A stretch of DNA of 6,137 nt from an uncultured Marinosulfonomonas sp. (GTDB taxonomy: Bacteria > Pseudomonadota > Alphaproteobacteria > Rhodobacterales > Rhodobacteraceae): assembly GCA_947311455.1 (NCBI GenBank), contig CAMZKY010000210.1, positions 1 to 6,137 of the forward strand, in the 5' to 3' direction. The translations under genes were made by a program, and so were the position numbers. The stretch's first letter is position 1. Each line of letters begins with the position of its first letter. The notes beneath the pieces are model-generated. The model saw only the letters and a list, made by a program, of their open reading frames with translations, searched no databases and had not been told where the DNA came from. Shown here piece after piece: positions 1 to 5,821 of the stretch.

Positions 1-2087
1 ATTTTGCGCCCGTCTTCGGTGCGCACGGGGATGTTTTGCAAATTTGGATCGGTCGAGGCCAATCGCCCCGTATTGGCCCCCGCGATCATATAGGATGTAT
101 GCACCCGCTCCGTATCAGGGTTGATATGAGTTTGCAGGGCGTCGGTATAGGTGGATTTCAGCTTTGACAATTGCCGCCAATCAAGCACGCGGGCGGGTAA
201 ATCATGGCCGTTGGCGGCTAGATCTTCAAGCACATCTACCCCCGTGGCATAGGCCCCCGTTTTACCCTTTTTGCCACCCTCAAGCCCCAGTTCATCAAAC
301 AGGATTTCGCCCAATTGTTTAGGGGACCCCACGTTAAACGGGCGCCCGGCCAGCGCGTGAATTTCAAATTCAAGCCCTGCCATTTTCTGGGCAAAATTAT
401 TCGACATGCGCGATAAAACATCCCGATCCACTTTGATGCCGTTTCGCTCCATTTGGGCAAGAACAGGCACTAATGGGCGTTCCATGGTTTCATAAACACT
501 GGTCACTTGGGCCTGATGCAAACGCGGTTTGAACAGCTCCCACAGGCGCAGGGTGATATCGGCATCTTCGGCGGCATAGGGCACGGCCTCTTCCACCTTG
601 ACCTTGTCAAACGTGATCGCCGATTTGCCCGTACCGATCAGCGGTTTAATCGGGATCGGTTTGTGATCAAGATACCGCTCTGACAACGCATCCATGCCGT
701 GATTGTGCAATCCTGCATGTAGCGCATAAGACAGCAACATCGTGTCATCAATCGGGGCCAGATCAATGCCGACGCGGGCGAAAATTTTCGCGTCATATTT
801 CATGTTCTGGCCAATTTTCAGGATGCTTTCATCCTCTAACATCGGCTTTAGCATATTCAGCGCGATATCCAGCGCCAGTTGCCCCTCGGCCAGTTTATCG
901 CTGGCAAACAGATCATCCCCTGCGCTTTCCTTATGGGTTAGCGGGATATAACAGGCCTCACCGGCTGTCACGCACAATGAAATCCCCACCAGATCAACCC
1001 GCATCGTATCAAGGCCGGTGGTTTCCGTATCCACCGCCACATAGCCGCGCTCGTAAATCCGGTCGATCCATTTTTGCAGGGCATCAATATCTTTGACCCA
1101 CTCGTATTTTTCTGCGTCAAACGGCACGGTTTCGGCCGTTGCAACAGGGCCAGCGGCGGTTTCGATTTCAGGCGCGTCAACACCCATCTGCGCCGCAACA
1201 CGGTTGGTTAACGTGCGAAATTCCATTTCCGCCAGAAACGCCAAAAGGGTTTCGGCTTCGGGGTCTTTTAGCTCCAGATCATCAAGGCTGAAATCAAGTT
1301 CCATATCGGGCACCAGTGTCACAAGCTGCTTTGAAATGCGGATCAGATCGGCATTTTCAATCAGGCTCTGACGGCGCTTGGGCTGTTTGATTTCTTCGGC
1401 CCGTTCCAGCAATGTATCAAGATCGCCATATTCATTGATCAGCAACGCGGCGGTTTTAATCCCGATACCGGGCGCGCCGGGAATATTATCAACACTGTCC
1501 CCCGCAAGCGCCTGCACATCAATCACGCGGTCGGGTTTAACACCGAATTTTTCCTCGACCCCTTCAACCCCGATACGTTTATTTTTCATCGCGTCCAGCA
1601 TTTCAACGCCGCCGCCGATCAGCTGCATCATATCTTTGTCAGAGCTGATAATTGTGCAGCGCCCACCGGCATCACGCGCTTGATTGGCAAGGGTGGCGAT
1701 GATGTCGTCGGCCTCGAAATTTTCAACCTCGATACAGGCGATATTAAAGGCGCGTGTGGCATCGCGGGTCAGGGGGAATTGTGGGCGCAAATCCTCGGGC
1801 GCGGGGGGGCGATTGGCTTTGTATTTGTCATATAGATCATTGCGAAAGGTCTTGCCGGAATGATCAAAAATCACCGCAACATGGGTCGGCGCATCGGGGC
1901 CATTGTTGGCCTCGACCTGTTTAAACAGCATATTGCAAAATCCGGCCACCGCCCCAATCGGCAACCCGTCGGATTTACGCGTTAACGGCGGCAAGGCGTG
2001 ATAGGCGCGAAAGATGAAAGCCGAGCCATCAATCAGGTGCAGGTGACACCCCTTGCCAAAATTTGTACCGATATTTTCATTGCCCAT
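1..2087 (-). CDS. polA: DNA polymerase I, N-terminal ~695 residues (runs off left edge)
   Basis: Family A DNA polymerase acting in the cytoplasm in Okazaki-fragment processing and excision repair. One open frame runs without a frameshift from the start to the window edge. A 5'-nuclease domain covers roughly residues 1-300, with LIDGSAFIFRAYHALPP (first metal-binding Asp D20), EADDII at about 125 and the helix-hairpin-helix stretch GDSVDNIPGAPGIG from about 196. A 3'-5' exonuclease domain (about 325-515) keeps all three motifs: DTETTGL (D353, E355), NMKYD (D432) and YAAED (Y504, D508), so proofreading should be intact. The polymerase domain begins after that and is cut off just after TGRLASTDPNLQNIPVRTE. 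Motifs A, B and C and about 235 residues lie outside the window, judged from the usual length of about 930. ATG at 2087 is chosen because GGGA lies 9 nt upstream; an in-frame ATG at 2096 abuts that GGGA and sits just after an in-frame TAG. Confidence 0.97.
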   Translation of the reverse strand, partial: MGNENIGTNFGKGCHLHLIDGSAFIFRAYHALPPLTRKSDGLPIGAVAGFCNMLFKQVEANNGPDAPTHVAVIFDHSGKTFRNDLYDKYKANRPPAPEDLRPQFPLTRDATRAFNIACIEVENFEADDIIATLANQARDAGGRCTIISSDKDMMQLIGGGVEMLDAMKNKRIGVEGVEEKFGVKPDRVIDVQALAGDSVDNIPGAPGIGIKTAALLINEYGDLDTLLERAEEIKQPKRRQSLIENADLIRISKQLVTLVPDMELDFSLDDLELKDPEAETLLAFLAEMEFRTLTNRVAAQMGVDAPEIETAAGPVATAETVPFDAEKYEWVKDIDALQKWIDRIYERGYVAVDTETTGLDTMRVDLVGISLCVTAGEACYIPLTHKESAGDDLFASDKLAEGQLALDIALNMLKPMLEDESILKIGQNMKYDAKIFARVGIDLAPIDDTMLLSYALHAGLHNHGMDALSERYLDHKPIPIKPLIGTGKSAITFDKVKVEEAVPYAAEDADITLRLWELFKPRLHQAQVTSVYETMERPLVPVLAQMERNGIKVDRDVLSRMSNNFAQKMAGLEFEIHALAGRPFNVGSPKQLGEILFDELGLEGGKKGKTGAYATGVDVLEDLAANGHDLPARVLDWRQLSKLKSTYTDALQTHINPDTERVHTSYMIAGANTGRLASTDPNLQNIPVRTEDGRK

Positions 2088-2154
2088 TTCAGCCATTCCC
2101 TATTTGCCGTGCAGCGTGTTTTGCAAGTTCCCACTATCGGTCATTGCCGGCCCT

Positions 2155-2183
2155 ATCGCAATCCTATTTCACAGCCAGATCAA
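2155..2183 (-). promoter_or_regulatory. possible polA promoter
   Basis: Reading the minus strand, TTGATC (2183-2178) and TGCGAT (2160-2155) are separated by 17 nt and would give a leader of about 60 nt before the polA start. The -35 box matches the consensus at four positions, but the -10 box is poor (three of six). It is the best sigma70-like pair I see close to polA, and should be treated as a weak suggestion only. Confidence 0.25.
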
Positions 2184-2225
2184 CCGACGCATTTCTGACA
2201 CGCCGCCGCCCTCGGATATACCCAC

Positions 2226-2296
2226 CTTCTTTTTCGTCTAAATATCCCCGGGGGAGTCTGCGCGCAGGTGCGGACGGGGGGCAAGCAGCCCCCTTT
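2226..2296 (+). repeat. CTAAATATCCCC two-hairpin element, copy 1
   Basis: A 24-bp leader at 2226-2249, ending in CTAAATATCCCC, matches copy 2 (from 5720) at 22 of 24 positions. It is followed by GGGGGAG and two tandem hairpins. The first is GTCTGC/GCGGAC (2256-2261 with 2270-2275, one G-T pair). The second is GGGGGC-AAGCA-GCCCCC (2277-2293), followed by a short TTT. The layout of leader plus two hairpins is the same as copy 2 although the hairpin sequences differ. No plus-strand gene precedes this copy; it lies 139 bp upstream of the divergently read polA start. I recall similar AAATATCC-plus-hairpin elements downstream of genes in Rhodobacteraceae, but cannot verify this here. The function is unknown; transcript 3'-end formation or stability is the obvious guess. 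Confidence 0.7.
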
Positions 2297-2312
2297 CCCA
2301 CCTCATCCCAAA

Positions 2313-2340
2313 AGAACCACGATTCCGGAATAGTAGTTCT
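2313..2340. repeat. 28-bp near-perfect palindrome
   Basis: AGAAC (2313-2317) and GTTCT (2336-2340) are centred on the same point as the inner perfect palindrome ATTCCGGAAT (2322-2331). Over the two 14-bp halves, 12 of 14 positions are complementary. Read as minus-strand RNA, one of the two mismatches becomes a G-U pair and the stem is followed by TTTTGGG, so it could be a terminator for that strand. The symmetry would equally suit a dimeric regulator's operator upstream of polA. Confidence 0.6.
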
Positions 2341-2400
2341 ATTAAACCAAAAATTAACCATCCCCGCCGAACGGTGCGTTAATCAGCTGTTTCGGGAAAA

Positions 2401-2433
2401 CTTGCCATACGCTTGCCATACGCTTGCCATACG
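2401..2433. repeat. three exact tandem copies of CTTGCCATACG
   Basis: The 11-bp unit CTTGCCATACG occurs at 2401-2411, 2412-2422 and 2423-2433 with no mismatch. Each copy advances close to one turn of the DNA helix, so bound proteins would sit on one face. Because 11 is not a multiple of three and no gene covers it, it is unlikely to be a coding repeat. Short tandem slippage is the simple alternative to an array of binding sites. Confidence 0.9.
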
Positions 2434-2457
2434 GAGGCAATACCTCGGAATTAGCAA

Positions 2458-2481
2458 AATCCCCTTGTTAACAAAGGGATT
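2458..2481 (-). terminator. rho-independent terminator of the zinc-finger gene
   Basis: Read on the minus strand, AATCCCTTTG and CAAGGGGATT form a 10-bp stem around a TTAA loop, followed by a run of T (ATTTTGC). In minus-strand RNA every position pairs, one as G-U; in plus-strand RNA the same position is a C-A mismatch, so the hairpin favours the minus direction. It lies about 50 nt past the stop codon of the zinc-finger gene and separates that transcript from polA. Confidence 0.65.
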
Positions 2482-2531
2482 CGCCAAATAGCGCCGCAAA
2501 AGGCCATACAACAATCATTTTGGGTTAAGGT

Positions 2532-2708
2532 TCAAACCTTTTCAACATAATCGCTGTTGATAAATTTGGTGTCACAATAGGGGCATTCGACCCAGCCATG
2601 CTCGCTCGGGATTTGCAGCCAAACACGCGGGTGCCCGCCATCGGCACCACCGTCACAAGAGATTTTCATTTTATCAACGATAACGGTTTCAGGTGCTTCT
2701 GTGGTCAT
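2532..2708 (-). CDS. zinc-finger domain protein, NDUFS6-like (CHCC type)
   Basis: A 58-residue protein with the zf-CHCC arrangement: C18 in ISCDGG, H26 in GGHPRVWL, and C42/C45 in ECPYCD. These four residues are the expected zinc ligands. The family includes the mitochondrial complex I 13-kDa subunit NDUFS6, and a homologue is a known accessory subunit of respiratory complex I in the alphaproteobacterium Paracoccus denitrificans; the role here is inferred from that. There is no signal peptide or membrane segment, so it would act on the cytoplasmic side. ATG at 2708 is chosen over an in-frame ATG at 2723 because GGA lies 6 nt upstream and the shorter N-terminus fits the family; the 2723 start has no ribosome binding site. 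The gene stands alone, with a probable promoter upstream and a terminator downstream. Confidence 0.88.
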   Translation of the reverse strand: MTTEAPETVIVDKMKISCDGGADGGHPRVWLQIPSEHGWVECPYCDTKFINSDYVEKV

Positions 2709-2737
2709 GGTGTATCCAATCATTTAACGGTTACGCC

Positions 2738-2765
2738 ATGATACCAAACCACGGCCCATGGGCAA
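2738..2765 (-). promoter_or_regulatory. probable promoter of the zinc-finger gene
   Basis: On the minus strand, TTGCCC (2765-2760) and TATCAT (2743-2738) are 16 nt apart. The -10 box matches consensus at five of six positions and the -35 at four. Transcription would start near 2731, giving a leader of about 22 nt. A perfect 10-bp palindrome, GCCCATGGGC (2754-2763), overlaps the -35 box. The HIT gene ends only 7 bp upstream, so readthrough from that operon is also possible. Confidence 0.45.
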
Positions 2766-2771
2766 GATATT

Positions 2772-3152
2772 TTACACAGGTTGTATCATCCGTCCCAATG
2801 GCCGGCCCGCTAGAATATGCACATGCAAATGCGGCACCTCCTGCACAGCATCACGGCCGGAATTGGCGATCAAACGATAGCCATTACCCCCCGCACCTGG
2901 CTCAATCCCCAACTGCTTGCAAACCGCGCCGATTGTGCGGGTATAATCCACGATTTCGGCATCTGACCCCTCGGCGGCGAAATGATCGTAACAGACATAC
3001 GGGCCTTTGGGGATCACCAGCACATGATGCGGAGCCTGTTCGCTAATATCATGAAACGCAAGGGAATATTCGGTTTCCAAAACCGTGCCATTGGGGATTT
3101 CGCCGCGCAGGATTTTGGCAAAGATGTTTTGGTCGTCATAGGTATAGGGCAT
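2772..3152 (-). CDS. HIT (histidine triad) family protein, HINT-like
   Basis: A 126-residue cytoplasmic enzyme of the HIT superfamily, which hydrolyses or transfers nucleoside monophosphates from substrates such as AMP-phosphoramidates. Visible hallmarks are NIFAKILRGEIP at 9-20, LAFHDISEQAPHHVLVIPK at 31-49, and the triad EVPHLHVHILAG with H108, H110 and H112; the middle His is the expected nucleophile. The length is usual for bacterial HINT-type proteins. The start is well supported by AAGGA 6 nt upstream. The stop TAA of the upstream glycosyltransferase shares two bases with that ribosome binding site, so the two genes are almost certainly cotranscribed and probably translationally coupled. 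The exact substrate cannot be read from the sequence. Members of the superfamily have been reported to act on adenosine 5'-phosphosulfate, which is of interest given the sulfotransferase across the divergent promoter. Confidence 0.93.
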   Translation of the reverse strand: MPYTYDDQNIFAKILRGEIPNGTVLETEYSLAFHDISEQAPHHVLVIPKGPYVCYDHFAAEGSDAEIVDYTRTIGAVCKQLGIEPGAGGNGYRLIANSGRDAVQEVPHLHVHILAGRPLGRMIQPV

Positions 3153-3158
3153 GGGGTG

Positions 3159-3163
3159 TCCTT
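3159..3163 (-). promoter_or_regulatory. ribosome binding site of the HIT gene, overlapping the upstream stop
   Basis: AAGGA lies 6 nt before the HIT ATG. Its first two bases are also the last two of the glycosyltransferase stop codon TAA (3164-3162). This overlap indicates translational coupling, with ribosomes ending on the first gene close to where the second begins. Confidence 0.8.
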
Positions 3164-4739
3164 AATCGGAAAACAGGTGTTCGGCTTGGGCAATTTCTGT
3201 GGCTTTTGCAGTGTCAATGTCAAGGAATTCCGCAAGCGCTATCGCGTTTTCCCCGGCGCTGTGAGACTGGAAAATCCGGTAATGATTGGCAAAATTCGAA
3301 TCCCGCATCTGATCGCTTTCAAAACCAATTTCATATCGAATTGTCGGCAACAGATTTTCCATGGTTTGCTGCGGAGTCTGCTCCCCCGCAAGGCCCACGC
3401 GTTTGGCATGGCCCACCAGATAGTCATCAGAAAAATCACAATCAATTTCCAGCAGCTTGGTTTTGGATCTATCAGAATAGAAATCCCGCATCAGATCAAT
3501 ATTGCTGGGGTCAAGACAAATCAGCATCCGGTCCGTATTTTCATAGTCAAACAGCATCCGGATCAATGCCCGTCTGTGCCGCGTGCGTTTGCTCAAAGTG
3601 GTTTGAATACCCCCCAAATCAGGCAGCGGTGTGCTTTCTTCATTAAACAGATATTCGATGGCAGGTATGTCAGTATGATGCTTGATATGCCCCACTAACC
3701 GCTTGGCAACATGCCATTTTTTACAGACCACAATCATCAATTCACGGTCCCGCCCAAGCGAGCTTTCTGTCTCCCATGCGCGTTGCGCAAACCGGCGGCC
3801 AATACGCCCCCGACCGGTTAAAAATTTGAACAAACTGCGCCCTTCGTTTGATATTTCGAAGCTGGCATCATCATTGGCATAGAGTTCACCCAACCGTTGT
3901 TTCAGGTCTTCGGCTTCTGGGCTAATTTTTCGGGCAAACAGGTAGTCCTGACTTAGCAATAGATCGAAGTGATCGTTATAAAACGTTGCTGGCATTCCAT
4001 AGTCGGAAAACACCAAAAACGTTAGGGTTCGGGTTTCAATTTCTGATTCCGGCACCACATGGCGCACAATGGTTTGGAAAAAGGTTTCATCGGGAATCCA
4101 CGTGCTTCGGAAGAACCGCATCACATCTTTGCGCGTTTTGGTAAACTCCAGAACCCATTCAATGGTGCGCCGACGCAAGCACCACCACTGACTGCCAATC
4201 ATCACCTGAATGTCTTTCGGAATGTCCCGTGTTAACCCGAATTTCTTTTGGAAATTATACGACGCGTAAAATCGTTTGGGCTGAGTGCGTTCATTAAAGT
4301 AATGGCGATAAATCAGCCGCTCTTCCTTCATGCCTGTTTTAATCCAGTCACTGGTGAAATAATCAAAGCTTTCAATGTAATCACGTTCGTTATCGTCAAG
4401 AAACTGATGGATATATTTTGAGGATTTTGTCGGCATGCAATCGCCAGACAACATGTAAAAATGCGTTGCGCGCGGAAAGGCCTCAACCGCAGCTTCAACC
4501 GCATACAAAGTCGCCTGCACCAACGACCAAGCCCCCCACCCGCATTTGATTCGCTTGACCGCATAGGAAACATTCGGGTTGTCCGCCAATCCGCTCTGAA
4601 TACGTTCAAAATGCTCGGCTTTGGCCCGCGCATCAAAGTGAATCGAAATAAAATCACCCGTCGCGGTTAGTTGGTTCGCTTGCTGAATAATCGCGTCAGG
4701 ATCTTTGTGACACAATAAAATAAAGGCTATTTTTGCCAT
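3162..4739 (-). CDS. Branch-type (GT14-like) glycosyltransferase with extra C-terminal domain
   Basis: A 525-residue protein. Residues 1 to about 260 match the Core-2/I-Branching fold (beta-1,6-N-acetylglucosaminyltransferase/xylosyltransferase family). Visible signatures are KIAFILLCHKDP (3-14), FISIHFDAR (30-38), KCGWGAWSLVQATLYAVEAA (65-84), HFYMLSGDCMPTKSSKYI (93-110), GSQWWCLRR (182-190) and STWIPDETFFQTIV (212-225), where E218 is the likely catalytic acidic residue. Residues from about 320 to 525 form a second, apparently alpha/beta region (for example RELMIVVCKKWHVAKRLVGH at 332-351) without a motif I can assign; I believe Rhodobacterales homologues carry a DUF here (DUF5927 from memory, unverified). 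There is no signal peptide or membrane helix, so it should work in the cytoplasm on a sugar-nucleotide donor; donor and acceptor are unknown. It is first in an operon with the HIT gene and divergent from a sulfotransferase, suggesting assembly of a sulfated glycan. The Shine-Dalgarno signal is weak. Confidence 0.88.
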   Translation of the reverse strand: MAKIAFILLCHKDPDAIIQQANQLTATGDFISIHFDARAKAEHFERIQSGLADNPNVSYAVKRIKCGWGAWSLVQATLYAVEAAVEAFPRATHFYMLSGDCMPTKSSKYIHQFLDDNERDYIESFDYFTSDWIKTGMKEERLIYRHYFNERTQPKRFYASYNFQKKFGLTRDIPKDIQVMIGSQWWCLRRRTIEWVLEFTKTRKDVMRFFRSTWIPDETFFQTIVRHVVPESEIETRTLTFLVFSDYGMPATFYNDHFDLLLSQDYLFARKISPEAEDLKQRLGELYANDDASFEISNEGRSLFKFLTGRGRIGRRFAQRAWETESSLGRDRELMIVVCKKWHVAKRLVGHIKHHTDIPAIEYLFNEESTPLPDLGGIQTTLSKRTRHRRALIRMLFDYENTDRMLICLDPSNIDLMRDFYSDRSKTKLLEIDCDFSDDYLVGHAKRVGLAGEQTPQQTMENLLPTIRYEIGFESDQMRDSNFANHYRIFQSHSAGENAIALAEFLDIDTAKATEIAQAEHLFSD

Positions 4740-4770
4740 TTTCGAAATAAAACCCCAGATTACGCACTAT

Positions 4771-4793
4771 TGTTTACCTAATTAACGTAAACA
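4771..4793. promoter_or_regulatory. inverted repeat TGTTTAC-N9-GTAAACA, candidate operator
   Basis: Two perfect 7-bp arms (4771-4777 and 4787-4793) flank a 9-bp AT-rich spacer, CTAATTAAC. The arm centres are 16 bp apart, about one and a half helical turns. The site ends 32 bp before the glycosyltransferase start and lies about 95 bp before the sulfotransferase start. It has no T-run and a weak stem, so an operator for a dimeric regulator controlling both genes is more likely than a terminator. The cognate regulator is not in the window. Confidence 0.5.
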
Positions 4794-4873
4794 GGCGTTG
4801 AATAAATAGCGAAATTTTGCTTTTTACTAAGTAATTGCCCGTAGACCACATTAATAGTCGGGCTTGTTATCAG

Positions 4874-4881
4874 AAGGCGAG
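4874..4881 (+). promoter_or_regulatory. ribosome binding site that sets the sulfotransferase start
   Basis: AAGGCGAG ends 7 nt before the ATG at 4889 and is the only purine-rich, Shine-Dalgarno-like stretch near either possible start. It is imperfect (AAGG then C), so the support is moderate. Confidence 0.5.
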
Positions 4882-4888
4882 TGTAAAT

Positions 4889-5716
4889 ATGGGTTTCCCT
4901 GGTGTCTGGATGACCGAAAGCGAAAGTGTCGCGTATCGTGTTGTTCCAAAATGTGCCTGCTCAACCATTGGGCAGATAATGTATTATTCCGATCATGGTG
5001 AATTCTTCAATGGTGATATCCACGATGCCACAGGAAAGATGCACAAATGGGGTATCGATTCCAGCCAACCCATTATCGAAGCCAACATCAAAGATCACAA
5101 ATCCTACGCCTTTACCTGTGTGCGTAATCCATATGGCCGCATTCTCAGTTCATTCTTTGATAAAATCTGCGGTATTCAGCGTAACGGTAAACGCTATCGC
5201 GGCAAGCTGGTTCCGCTGCTAATTCAGAAATACGGGATCGAAGTCGGAGATCCTGAAACCGGTTTCGAGTTTGACCAAATCAAGTCCTTCCGTCGGTTCC
5301 TACTGTTTGCCCGTGATACCATCCGCTGGCGCAAACCAATGGATCCCGATATCCACTGGTCTGCCATGTCAGGCCATGTCTCCACCTTCATTATGAACGG
5401 CGGGCATTACGATCATATCTTCCCCACCGAAACGTTTAACGACGGAATGCAGGTGGTGCTGGATAACATCGACAGCAAATACGATGTTAAACTTGACGAA
5501 ATTCCGCGCTTTAACGAATCCGAAGGCCACGGCCCAAAACGCCTGCATCCGATCGCCGACTATTTCGACGATTTGTCCATGCACTTGGTCTACGAAATCT
5601 ACAAACGCGATTTCCGCTTGTTTAATTATGATTTCGAAAACCCGAACAATAAAATGCCGCTTGGCCCTATCGATCTAGATGAAATCCATGCCAAACTCGG
5701 CCCAAAAAACACCTGA
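4889..5716 (+). CDS. family-2 sulfotransferase (PAPS-dependent)
   Basis: A 275-residue enzyme of the Sulfotransfer_2 type, related to carbohydrate sulfotransferases, which moves sulfate from PAPS to a hydroxyl of a glycan or similar acceptor. The PAPS 5'-phosphosulfate loop is VPKCACSTIG (19-28, with K21 and S25/T26), and the 3'-phosphate site is CVRNPYGRILSSFF (77-90, with R79 and S87). Downstream, DIHWSAMSGH (154-163), YDHIFPTE (174-181) and YKRDFRLFNYDF (238-249) fit the conserved C-terminal pattern. No signal peptide or membrane segment is visible, so it is likely cytoplasmic. ATG at 4889 is chosen because GAAGGCGAG lies just upstream; an in-frame TTG at 4835 would add 18 residues but has no ribosome binding site. 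It is transcribed divergently from the glycosyltransferase/HIT operon and probably works on the same glycan. The acceptor is unknown. Confidence 0.92.
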   Translation: MGFPGVWMTESESVAYRVVPKCACSTIGQIMYYSDHGEFFNGDIHDATGKMHKWGIDSSQPIIEANIKDHKSYAFTCVRNPYGRILSSFFDKICGIQRNGKRYRGKLVPLLIQKYGIEVGDPETGFEFDQIKSFRRFLLFARDTIRWRKPMDPDIHWSAMSGHVSTFIMNGGHYDHIFPTETFNDGMQVVLDNIDSKYDVKLDEIPRFNESEGHGPKRLHPIADYFDDLSMHLVYEIYKRDFRLFNYDFENPNNKMPLGPIDLDEIHAKLGPKNT

Positions 5717-5719
5717 TTT

Positions 5720-5809
5720 CTTCTTTTCCGGCTAAATATCCCCACCGGAGGCACCGCGCCGCGCGTTAGCGCGGCGCAAATCAATCAGCAAACCGCCCTT
5801 GGGCGGTTT
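5720..5809 (+). repeat. CTAAATATCCCC two-hairpin element, copy 2
   Basis: It begins 3 bp after the sulfotransferase stop. The 24-bp leader (5720-5743) matches copy 1 at 22 of 24 positions. It is followed by CCGGAG, then a perfect 9-bp GC stem (GCGCCGCGC-GTTA-GCGCGGCGC, 5756-5777) and a second perfect stem (AAACCGCC/GGCGGTTT, 5790-5809, four-base loop CTTG). Neither hairpin has a strong T tail, so these are more likely 3'-end stabilising or processing structures than textbook terminators. The position directly behind a stop codon supports a 3'-untranslated role. Confidence 0.7.
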
Positions 5810-5821
5810 CAGACCACTGAC

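Larger units (their letters stand above)
2088..2531. other. 444-bp intergenic region rich in structure, no gene
   Basis: This gap separates polA from the zinc-finger gene; both are read on the minus strand. No reading frame here has recognisable protein features, and the longer plus-strand frames lack a plausible ribosome binding site. Going from the zinc-finger gene toward polA it holds a terminator (2458-2481), three exact 11-bp tandem repeats (2401-2433), a 28-bp near-palindrome (2313-2340) and the two-hairpin CTAAATATCCCC element (2226-2296), followed by a weak polA promoter. The length and density of structure would suit a small RNA or a regulated polA promoter, but no such RNA can be named from the sequence. 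Confidence 0.6.
4740..4888. promoter_or_regulatory. divergent control region between glycosyltransferase and sulfotransferase
   Basis: About 150 bp of AT-rich DNA must hold the promoters of both divergent genes. I see no sigma70 pair good enough to call with confidence: a plus-strand TTGAAT at 4798 has only poor -10 partners. The clearest element is the inverted repeat at 4771-4793, listed separately. Positions 4835-4888 could encode 18 extra residues of the sulfotransferase from a TTG codon, but no ribosome binding site precedes that codon. Confidence 0.6.

Noticed and set aside
1..2087. Degenerate or proofreading-deficient polA
   Set aside because: The frame is open throughout and all three exonuclease motifs keep their acidic residues. 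The missing C-terminus is only the window edge.
2342..2359. CtrA-like site (TTAA followed by TTAACC)
   Set aside because: The two halves are separated by 8 bp rather than the 7 bp of the CtrA consensus, and single TTAA motifs are common in such AT-rich gaps.
2401..2433. CRISPR array or plasmid iterons
   Set aside because: The 11-bp units are directly adjacent with no spacers, too short for CRISPR repeats, and there is no replication gene or DnaA box nearby.
2063..2491. Plus-strand 142-residue open frame in the polA upstream gap
   Set aside because: It has no ribosome binding site, no protein features, and passes through hairpins and the 11-bp repeats.
2982..3698. Plus-strand 238-residue open frame
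   Set aside because: It is antisense to the HIT and glycosyltransferase genes, both of which show clear family motifs; the plus frame shows none.
4835..4888. Longer sulfotransferase starting at TTG 4835
   Set aside because: No ribosome binding site precedes the TTG, while ATG 4889 has AAGGCGAG upstream and the extra 18 residues resemble no part of the family.
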